Part shown: piece after piece, positions 21,346 through 29,386 of the stretch
Layout: each line of letters opens with the position of its first letter
How positions within the stretch are numbered: position 1 is the stretch's first letter
Source: Epithemia pelagica
Lineage: Eukaryota > Bacillariophyta > Bacillariophyceae > Surirellales > Surirellaceae
DNA length: 64,000 nt
Direction of reading: 5' to 3'
Assembly: GCA_946965045.2 (NCBI GenBank)
Contig: OX337228.1
Coordinates: 2,976,001 to 3,040,000 of the forward strand
The notes under the pieces: model-generated
What the model was told of the DNA's origin: nothing
What the model saw: only the letters and a program-made list of their open reading frames with translations
Database searches by the model: none
Made by a program: the position numbers and the translations under genes

Positions 21346-22004
21346 TCATGGGGGTGGGATGGCACTTCTCTTCAAAAAGATGTCATACACGAGTGTAGCA
21401 CCTGGTTTTATAAGACATTCTCCGCCGTCAAGGCAAAGTCCCTTGTCTCCAAAAGCCAATTCGGGAGGAATCTACCGCAATTCAACCAAAAGAGATACAT
21501 ACCGATGAAATGGTCAGATTTCAAAGCCTGTGAAAATAACGGTCTCAAACCATTAGACGTTGTAGCCTCACTTACAATTGCTTGGACTTTTTGTCCCACC
21601 CCCATTTGCTCCACCATTTCACTGACACCTGGAATGACAGCATTGCCACCAACTTGAAACATGAGTACATTTTTCTTGCCTTGAGCATGAGTGGCATCAA
21701 AAATAGTACCGTCAGACAAATATCCAGTGTATTCAATGGCCACCACATCTCCCTTTTGTGAGGAGGGCTTTTCGAGAGCAGGTTGCAGCGTTGCATACTT
21801 GATTTTGCCATTTGCTGCAGTCAAAATTTCTGGGGCAGCCCATGAGGAGAATGGTGTCGTTGCAACAACTGCTCCACCCAAACCGAAGGAGACGGCTTGC
21901 CCAAGAAAGCCTCTTCGGCTGGTTTGTGTCTTGGATGGTGCCGACAAGGCCAGGGCCGACGTTGCAACCAGGGAAATGTGAAAAAGTACTCGAAGAAATA
22001 GCAT
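21346..22004 (-). CDS. FKBP-type peptidyl-prolyl isomerase, probable thylakoid lumen (2 exons)
   Basis: Exons are complement(21576..22004) and complement(21346..21471), with a 104-bp GTAAGT...GGTAG intron, giving 184 residues. The junction ...KVQAI|IPPELAFGDKG... matches the FKBP consensus. The N-terminus has a hydrophobic signal ('MLFLRVLFHISLVATSALAL'), then 'SRRGFLGQAVSFGLGGAVV', a twin-arginine second signal, and 'SSWAAPE' as a likely processing site. Together these point to plastid import and Tat export into the thylakoid lumen. The FKBP core includes 'VAIEYTGYLSDGTIFDAT' and 'VIPGVSEMVEQMGVGQK'. A Cys pair in 'GLCLDGGECLIKPG' lies where lumenal FKBPs often carry a disulphide. The isomerase is probably active, but some ligand-pocket aromatics are replaced. 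Confidence 0.9.
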
Positions 22005-22589
22005 CTTGTAAGGGATTGAAAGCCAAGTTGAGATGATAGGAGTTTGTTGAGACAGCCGAGGGTACGAAGTTCGAAGATGTAGTATGAATTATGTCGACTT
22101 TTGAGAGCGTCTTGTTGAGATGGGGCAGAGAGCAGAGGTATCTTTGTCAGACACACTGACATCATCGATGGCAATACACAGCGGTCACCATATCGATTTC
22201 GTCGACACATCAACCTCCTTTTGATGAACATCTTCCCTCTTTTTCTGATGAACGCTGAAAATTATAGGTCTGTTTGGTTTGAAGTAAGACCGGAATGAAT
22301 CATTCCCCAGTCGTCAGCGTGAGTCACGCGACTGCCCGACTGCAAAATGATGCATGCTGGACATTTTTTCTGCGATTGCTTTTCTCTCAAATTGGTTTCG
22401 CCAAAAAGACATGGTCCTGCATCCAAGACGGAGACGATATCATGATATGGATCGTTCTTACTCCGAAGATACAGAACGGTATCTACACATACGCAGATAG
22501 CAGTACGCCATCGCTGAACATTGAGGATAGGTAAAATTCACTGATTGCGATTGTACTGATTTGTATCCGACTCCTGAAGCTTCGTGATC
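22005..22589. promoter_or_regulatory. Divergent promoter region, FKBP and membrane protein
   Basis: This 585-bp stretch separates two divergent genes. Short open frames are present, but none is convincing. I see no repeat or RNA gene. Confidence 0.4.
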
Positions 22590-23420
22590 ATGGCGGCCGT
22601 TCTGGGGCGGACGCTCCAACATGGCGTAACGTCATGTAATGACTGTGGAGTAGGTGGCGGTGATCAAGAGGAGGTTGTTTACTGGGATTCCGGACGTCGT
22701 CCTGGGCCCCTGAATTCTTCGTTTGCCTTGTTTTACATTGTGGTGATAACACTGAACTCGGTGGCATTTGGTGCTGGCATTGTTTCTCAAATTGACTTTC
22801 ACCGTAACTCCAACAACTACCACAGGCATGGTGGCTACATGGATGGATGGTACATGTGCAACGCGATCTTTGGAGTTCTTCATATTCTTGCCGCAATTTA
22901 TCTTGTACGAAAAATTGAAGAGCCATCCCCACCACAACTCCACAATCCCTACATGGCGGCGGAAATGATTGGAGCAGCGTCCCATCCGCAGTCGGCTTCG
23001 CAACAAGCAATTGTTGTGACGACAGCACCTCCAGACATGGAGCAACCACAACAACAAAATCCCCCATATGCAACAGCCGTCTACAACCACTCAACGGTAC
23101 CGCAAGGACCCACCGGTCTTTCCTACCCTTCGCTTCCACCCCATCACACAGCTGTGGCCACCAAGTACTATAACCTTCCTCCGCGAACCGATCCAGAGTC
23201 ATGGCCTCGCATCAAGGAAGTCTTATGTCAAAGCCAGGTGTTTGCCCTTTACATTCTTGTCTTTGGAGCCTACTTTATATGGCATAAATTCTACGATGTT
23301 TGGACGTACAATCAAGGGCTTCTCTTTGTGATGCATTGTGCCGATACATTTATCGTTGCAGCACCTTGTGCCTTTGCACTAAGTGTTGGTATCGCCTTGA
23401 TGAGAAGAAGAGAAATCTAA
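22590..23420 (+). CDS. Four-transmembrane protein of unknown function, 276 aa
   Basis: The start is the ATG in 'atcATGGCGGCC'. Four hydrophobic segments are visible: 'SFALFYIVVITLNSVAFGAG', 'NAIFGVLHILAAIYLV', 'VFALYILVFGAYFIWHKF', and 'DTFIVAAPCAFALSVGIAL' at the end. A hydrophilic Pro/Gln-rich loop of about 100 residues separates pairs 1-2 and 3-4, so both termini probably lie on the same side. A Cys-x2-Cys pair near residue 20 and a basic RRR end are present. I recognise no family. Confidence 0.7.
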   Translation: MAAVLGRTLQHGVTSCNDCGVGGGDQEEVVYWDSGRRPGPLNSSFALFYIVVITLNSVAFGAGIVSQIDFHRNSNNYHRHGGYMDGWYMCNAIFGVLHILAAIYLVRKIEEPSPPQLHNPYMAAEMIGAASHPQSASQQAIVVTTAPPDMEQPQQQNPPYATAVYNHSTVPQGPTGLSYPSLPPHHTAVATKYYNLPPRTDPESWPRIKEVLCQSQVFALYILVFGAYFIWHKFYDVWTYNQGLLFVMHCADTFIVAAPCAFALSVGIALMRRREI

Positions 23421-23572
23421 GTTCGCCTTAATGTCAACGAGAATCCGAAAACTAAAAGAGAAGACAGAATGAAACCATGTTAAATCTATTAATCGGTTGA
23501 TTTACAAGACGGCGGCATAGAGCCATGATACGCATTACTCTTACATACTGTGCAGAATCGACCATTCTCCTT

Positions 23573-25110
23573 TCATCCAATTGTGCGAAGGTAAATGTCT
23601 TTGAGATACCACTGTAGTCCTTTTCCACTACCCAACAATGTTGAACGGTCGTCCACACCGTCTTCAAATTGCTCGGGCGTCCAACCGCACTCTTTCAACG
23701 CCATGTTGTGATGCTCATCGTCAATTCGGTGAATGACTCTGTAATTGTGTAACAAGACGCGTCCTTTCTTATTGAGCAATCGGGGGTGTTGCAACAGATT
23801 TCGTAAAATGGCGGCATATCGGTCTTGCGATTGCTCATTGCGTCGTTCCGTCCATTGTTCAGGATCTTGAATCACTTTGGTCGATATGAGATTTCGTTGC
23901 GTCTTGAGTTTGCGCACAATATCCCAACTCATGGCATTTTGAAGGGATTGTTGTACGCTCGCATCGCGCTCCATCAGATGAAGCAGCTCATCTCGGTCCC
24001 ATTTCAGGACCCGTGCATTGGTTCGAGCTACCACATCACAGCAACTCGTCACAGCTCCAGGCAACATGAGACCCGAATGTAAACCAGCCTCGGATACAAA
24101 GTTTGCTTCGTTCAGTAGATACGTCATTTTTCCATCGCGCAGGGCCTCCAATTCTCCATCAAGCACAAGTCGGACGAAGCGATTATCTTCGCCTTGATGC
24201 ACTAGAACATCCCCCTGGCGGAAGGACTCCTCCTTCCCCAGTCGAACCAGTTTGGCAAAGTCCACTGGATCCATCAAGTGAAAGTGTTCTTCCCGAAGTG
24301 CAATATAATCGTTTGGTAGATTTTCGGCCAAATTCCGATCCAACAGAGCTTTACCAATACGATAGCTGTTGATAGCAATGAACAAGGCATTCCACTTAAA
24401 GGGGAGCCATAACGCACGTCCATGTGGACTGTATTGTATATCCCATGATTTTACGAACAAGAATCAAATGAGGAATGTCATACCAAGCATACACTAGATT
24501 GTGAGTGGCTGGATTTGATTTGCATTGAACATGTTGATGATACCGCCGTGGTGGACACTCACTGAAAATAAGTAAAGACAAGCATGGCCGTGGATCCGAC
24601 AACGGCAATGCAACGCAACATCAAAAAGTCATCGACTGCATATGACAAAGCAACCAAAACAAAGGACGAATGTCCAAACACCTCCGAAATCGACATAGTC
24701 TGGTGACCAGGTGTCACCCACCGTGGAATGGCAATGGTTCGCTGTCGTCGTAAGAAATCTGACAAGTCATTGATCCAAGACGAAGACTTGGTCGTCGTAG
24801 AAGTGGAGCCCATAGCGTCGGGTCGAGTCACAGTGGCCTTACTCCGTTGACTTTGTTGGAAAGTGAAGGTCGGACGCTTTCTCGTCCCCATTGTTGAATC
24901 GAGTAGTTGTCGTCTCCAAAGCGAAGTAGTATGCCTAATAGCACAAGCACTGCAGGAGGATCTTGTAAATGCTCGTGCGATAGGTGGGCGACCATTGGCG
25001 ATGCGCTCTCGACTAGAATTCATCCATGGATGGAAAGAAGTGGATAGTATTCTTCGTCTTGTAAGGACTGTATTCCTTGCCACCGCCAACTCGCCTATCG
25101 ATGATATCAT
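23573..25110 (-). CDS. Popeye-like membrane protein with cyclic-nucleotide-binding fold (2 exons)
   Basis: Exons are complement(24563..25110) and complement(23573..24428), with a 134-bp GTGAGT...ACAG intron, giving 467 residues (467 from Met at 25110; 25023 is an alternative start). A basic N-terminal region of about 150 residues precedes two or three hydrophobic segments ('HSSFVLVALSYAVDDFLMLR', 'IAVVGSTAMLVFTYFHPHGR', 'WNALFIAINSYRI'). A cyclic-nucleotide-binding-type beta barrel follows: 'FRQGDVLVHQGEDNRFVRLV' and 'EANFVSEAGLHSG'. The order membrane segments then cNMP fold, and the strand junction itself, match the Popeye (POPDC) family, which binds cAMP in animals. The usual phosphate-binding 'GExAL..xxxR' arginine is not obvious, so ligand binding is uncertain. 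Confidence 0.75.
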
Positions 25111-25748
25111 GATGCGGCAATCGATTCAAGATCTGGGGCCGAACTATTGTGCACCCCTGCCTTTTCCTTGAGTGGAATCCTTTCCTAGAAAACGACGCCG
25201 AACACCACGAAAGGGCAGATGAAGTCAATTACGTGACCTCAACTTTCGAGATGGATGCAAGTGTGACAACACAGGAATGTATCAAGCAGTTTGTTTAATC
25301 GCGGTGACTTCGAGGCCGTCCTGTCGGTCTCAAAATGTAAATGTGTCTATTGTCTATGGTCTACCTCATAGAGTGCACTATGGAGAAAAATGTCGAAAAC
25401 TTGAAGAAAGGCTTCGGGCCTTCGGAGCTTCGGAGCGGCGAACGCGACTGCGTCCGCGGTCCGCGGGTGGCTGTTGGTGGGTCATGCATACGTCAGTCGT
25501 GAATCAGATCCAGTCCCATTCCTTCGGGACTCGGGTATTTTCTCGCGGGTTTGCTTGGGTGAGATTGGATTTCTTCCCAGGCCCGAAGGATCGTGCGGGG
25601 ATTTTTCATGCAAGATACACTTTGACCTTTGACTCATCACCATGAGAAACTCGCATCACAAAATCAACTTGCAAACAAGTCAAAAGAACATTGACATAAA
25701 GAGCAACACTCAACCTGCATTCGAACTATATCCATAAATCAACTGAAC
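25111..25748. promoter_or_regulatory. Divergent promoter region, Popeye-like gene and MsrB gene
   Basis: 638 bp without a supported gene. Around 25408-25475 it is GC-rich, with repeated CTTCGG and two CCGCGG palindromes close together. Immediately upstream of the MsrB start it turns A-rich. Confidence 0.4.
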
Positions 25749-26827
25749 ATGTTTGGACGCGGCAATAAAAGCAACAAGAAGGACGAGATGCAGGTTCCTG
25801 TGATGGGGAATGAAAGTATCATGGTAAGCAATGTTGGACAGTTGAATCTTGACGGAGTATTTTCTCTACGTACCATGAGTGGACGCAGACCTTGCAGGAG
25901 CATGGCACCCTATTTGTCTCACACACATGTACCTTTTCTGTAACTATCAACTCCATTCTTCCTGTAAACTCGTTAGGCACCCAAGGCTCACGGAACATCG
26001 GCCGTTCCTGTGCAAGATAATTTGCGTTGGGGATGCGATCGAAGCACAGCCGATCGAATTTGCAATTTCAATCGGTATGTAATGGAGCATCTTACACATG
26101 CATTCCTTGTCAATAAGTGGCAACTTTTTGTTTCCTTACCCGTGACTTGCCTCGTTCCATTGTCGATTCACAGACATTATGCCGAACACAGGTAAGACCT
26201 TCTGTTGTTTGCTTTTTACTGTTTGATCCTGGGTTGTTTCTTGTTGCGATAGAGTTTCAACGATGCTGTGGTTGAAGCCAGTCGAACTCATGGTGTGTTG
26301 ATGCGTACATGTTGCAGTGGCTATTTTGAAAAGACCAAGTTTATCGAGGATGTTCGAGCGTCTCCGAACGAAATCAACTTTTACGATTCCAATACTGGAA
26401 ATCTTCTCTTCACGGCACCAAAGGGACGTACTATGGAAGAATTCTTGAAGGAAAGCCGTGCACATGGATGGCCTAGTTTCCGAGGTACGTTGTGCTTACG
26501 CGACATTTGTTCTCGGAACCGTTCGAGATCACCATCATGGGACAAAAAATGAGATTTGCAATCGAGTTGGCTTTCCTTTGTCACTTTGGTTTTCGTCTTT
26601 TGCTTTTTCGCAGTGGTGTTGTTGATTACTGACTCGTTTCGTGTAATGTTTCCGCTCTATTTTTCTCAGACGAAGAAGTTAACTGGGATTATGTACGATG
26701 CCTTCCCGACGGGGAAGCTGTGTCCGTGGATGGAACACACTTGGGACACAACCTACCGGACCGTAGAGGATCGCGTTATTGTATTAATTTGGTGAGCGTG
26801 GCAGGTCGTCCGACGGATACCAAATGA
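25749..26827 (+). CDS. Methionine sulfoxide reductase B-family protein (5 exons, one of 18 nt)
   Basis: Exons are 25749..25823, 25977..26074, 26174..26191, 26255..26484 and 26670..26827, giving 192 residues with frame kept at all four junctions. The third exon is only 18 nt and encodes the HYAEH part of 'CNFNRHYAEHS'. Two acceptor AGs two bases apart occur before exon 4; only the second keeps frame. The protein reads 'LRWGCDRSTADRICNFNRHY', then 'AHGWPSFRDEEVNWDYVRC', 'DGTHLGHNLPD' and 'GSRYCINLVSVAG'. This is the SelR/MsrB fold with the C-terminal catalytic Cys in RYCIN. The enzyme reduces methionine-R-sulfoxide. No clear targeting peptide is present, so it is probably cytosolic. The resolving Cys arrangement differs from the classic form. 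Confidence 0.88.
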
Positions 26828-27057
26828 AACTGGTCAACGAACAAAGAACCCCTCTGCGGCATGGCGAAACCGCCTCCATAGAAACCGAGTAAAGGTGTCT
26901 TTCATCACAACAGAATTTCAAACTCTGCATGTTATTGTTGGTCCTGTGGAGATACATCAGTTAGCTAGTTGATTTGTGTTTCGCTTAAACTTCTAGAACA
27001 ACTGTTGCATCACTTTACTCTACGTAGTATAGAAGACCAATAAATCGACTGTTATAA

Positions 27058-27930
27058 TCAGAGTGGTGGTTGCGTGGCACCCATACCATCAAGGTTTGCA
27101 TTGAGAATTTCTTGTCTCGAGATGGGCTTATCGGGTTGCTCCTTCTCTTTCGTAGCAGCTACAGTTTCCGCAAATTTTTGCGATGCTCGTTTGTTCAACA
27201 AATGTCCATGTCCCAAGCGTTTGCGTGTTTCTTCCGTTGCAGCAGCGGCGGCTTGTTGATTGACTACAGTTGAAAACTTCTTAGCGTCCTCCTCCTCGGC
27301 AAAGGACAATTCGTATTGGACGTCACCAACCGCACCCGATCGAAGCAAAACCATCCATCGGTGGTGGCTGCCATGGGTCGGCGAATCGGCGTTCAAACCG
27401 TGTAGTTTAATAGCATATTGAGGAGATGGAGCATCTTCCTTGAAAAAGATGAAGCAAAAGGGACCTTTGATCACTACGTAACGGTCCACCAGTGGGTTAC
27501 TCCCAAAGCAAGCTCCACAAAACCCTCCTTCGACACCTCGATGAATCATGCCAGGTCCTTCAAAGTCTGCTCCAGTGGCGCCACGCAAGTTCTGCACTGT
27601 CGCTCCACGCGTGCCATCGGATCTATAGTCATGGCAGAGTTGAGCAGGTCGGTTTGAGAGATGGTCGCAAACGATGTGATTGTTGTGTTCCAATATTCAA
27701 ATGAAGCGAGAAATAAAAAAGTGGCGGGATGCCGACGGTTGGATGCGACTGAAGGATCAATATGACTGAGTGAAGCCTTTTGATTTACCCACTTACCTGA
27801 CAAAACTTCCACGAGCCCTTCGAAAAAAGTCCGACATACTGTCTCGAACACTCCCTCGTTTCTTCATACCCTGGCTCCTTCGATCCGTACCACTGGCGCC
27901 TGACGACGAGGTCGGATTGTTACTCTCCAT
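27058..27930 (-). CDS. Unknown protein with PH-like domain (2 exons)
   Basis: Exons are complement(27797..27930) and complement(27058..27622), with a 174-bp GTAAGT...TATAG intron, giving 232 residues. Exon 1 encodes a Ser/Arg-rich start ('MESNNPTSSSGASGTDRRSQ', then 'SDFFRRARGSFVR'). The core has alternating strands 'LVDRYVVIKGPFCFIFFKED', 'QYAIKLHGLNAD', 'RWMVLLRSG' and 'DVQYELSFAEEEDAKKFSTV'. The last block looks like the closing helix of a PH-like domain. The C-terminus is Ala/Lys/Glu-rich and helical. PH membership is an inference from the pattern of strands. It is divergent from the DUF493 gene. Confidence 0.72.
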
Positions 27931-28326
27931 GATAATCCGTCGCAATGATGCTGTTTGTGAACTTCAATGGGCGATACTCTTTTACACGCCTTTGTCGATG
28001 ACAATCTTACTAATAGCAGCGAACCAAGTCGAACTCATGGATGACAACACAAACCAGCGATGTTGAGAAGGGATGAGAGCGCGAACAAACATCGTCCGGG
28101 CTTCGGGCTTAGCTGGTTGAAGCGATCTAAGCGCGAATCCGTCGCTCTAGAGAGAAAGCAATCCCGCGCAGGCCCCCAAGTATTTTGATCATGCCATTGT
28201 GACGTCATTTCACCATCGCACCACCACCACCATGGTCAACATGGTGGTTGTCTTTCACAAATCTAACGCCGCAGCCTTAGATGCCATAGCCTTAGATGCC
28301 ACAGACGTAAGCTTGAGTTACAAAAT
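27931..28326. promoter_or_regulatory. Divergent promoter with a CRE palindrome
   Basis: This 396-bp stretch between divergent starts carries a perfect TGACGTCA at 28200-28207 and a 15-bp tandem pair (AGCCTTAGATGCCAT/C) at 28273-28287 and 28288-28302. No gene is apparent. Confidence 0.5.
28200..28207. promoter_or_regulatory. TGACGTCA palindrome (CRE-type bZIP site)
   Basis: A second perfect copy, in the divergent promoter between the PH-like gene and the plastid DUF493 gene, 120 bp upstream of the latter's start. Confidence 0.45.
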
Positions 28327-29037
28327 ATGATATTTACACTACTCTGTATTATCAGCATTGGCCAAAGCTATCATGTCGGGGCAGCTTTTCAGCAGCATGT
28401 TTCCAGGCAGTCCATTTTCACACCTTGGTTGGGAACAGACTGCAGGTGCACGGACCAAGACAGGGCCTACCATCGAAAGGGGGTTGTTTTGGTGAATATG
28501 AGCAGTGGATTATCCTCCGACAGTGACGAAGAGAAGGGCATTGACAATAGAGGCCCAGTCGACGAGGACAGTGGAACAGTGTTCAACGAGATGGACGACC
28601 AAGACGATAACATTGACGATATTCCAACTCTGGATGTAAAAGTAAATCAGGACGATGATTTGTCCGATCGTTTTAAATACAAGGTTCAAGCATTGATGGG
28701 TGCCTTTGATCCCTCTGATCCGTCCGCCGACACGGAAGACAACAACTGTAATATATACAATGCCCTGTTGCAATTTCCCGTCATCCATACGTTCACCGTC
28801 GTGGGCCGAAGAAATATATCTAGCACCGACAGTCAAACAGACCCGTTTGTTGCTGCCGTACAGGCTCTTGTGCTAGAAGAAACGGGGGAACTGGAGGACC
28901 GAGTGACGATTCAAACCACACCACGAGGGTCCAAGTTTCTGAAGGTTACCATTTCAGTACCCATTCAGAGCGCACAAATGATGTCCGCTATTTATGACAA
29001 ACTGAAAGTGTTGGAAGGATGTGTCATGCAGTTTTGA
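28327..29037 (+). CDS. Plastid-targeted DUF493 (YbeD-like) protein
   Basis: A single exon of 236 residues. It begins with a signal peptide 'MIFTLLCIISIGQSYHVGAA' directly followed by Phe ('GAAFQQHVSR'), the ASAFAP-type junction used by complex plastids of diatoms, then a transit-like Ser/Arg stretch. An acidic linker follows. The C-terminal 90 residues show the DUF493/YbeD ferredoxin-like fold: 'FPVIHTFTVVGR', 'DPFVAAVQALVLEET', 'RGSKFLKVTISVPIQSAQMM' and 'IYDKLKVLEGCVMQF'. Plant DUF493 proteins are plastid proteins; bacterial YbeD is a small regulator-like protein. The exact role is unknown. Targeting is predicted from the motif. Confidence 0.82.
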   Translation: MIFTLLCIISIGQSYHVGAAFQQHVSRQSIFTPWLGTDCRCTDQDRAYHRKGVVLVNMSSGLSSDSDEEKGIDNRGPVDEDSGTVFNEMDDQDDNIDDIPTLDVKVNQDDDLSDRFKYKVQALMGAFDPSDPSADTEDNNCNIYNALLQFPVIHTFTVVGRRNISSTDSQTDPFVAAVQALVLEETGELEDRVTIQTTPRGSKFLKVTISVPIQSAQMMSAIYDKLKVLEGCVMQF

Positions 29038-29386
29038 AATAGTTTGAATGAGAATATTCGTGGTGGAAGCCGACAAGACTTGTCTTGTAATATGGACTAA
29101 GGTATGTCTACACAAAAATGGCATATGATGGCAGAACACAGAAGAAAGTGGAACGTTGATCTTTGTGTTTGAGTTATGTAGTTGTTCATACGCCGCAGTA
29201 ATTCAGTCCCTCAGTCGCAACTGAGACAGCAAGGAACACCCGGATGAACGGATAACGACTCCGAGTGATGCAACTAGAATTCACATCCGTTACCACTAGA
29301 AGCATCGGGTAGCATGCAGACTTCTTCTAGGAAGCAATTGATTTAACAGGATAAAACCGCCAACAATCTCTCCACTTTTCCAAAGA
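29038..29386. other. Convergent 3' flanks
   Basis: 349 bp between the 3' ends of two convergent genes. No gene, repeat or strong terminator-like element was recognised. Confidence 0.4.

Noticed and set aside
22584..22589. Upstream GTG start for the four-TM protein
   Set aside because: Same reason; the ATG at 22590 has a good context.
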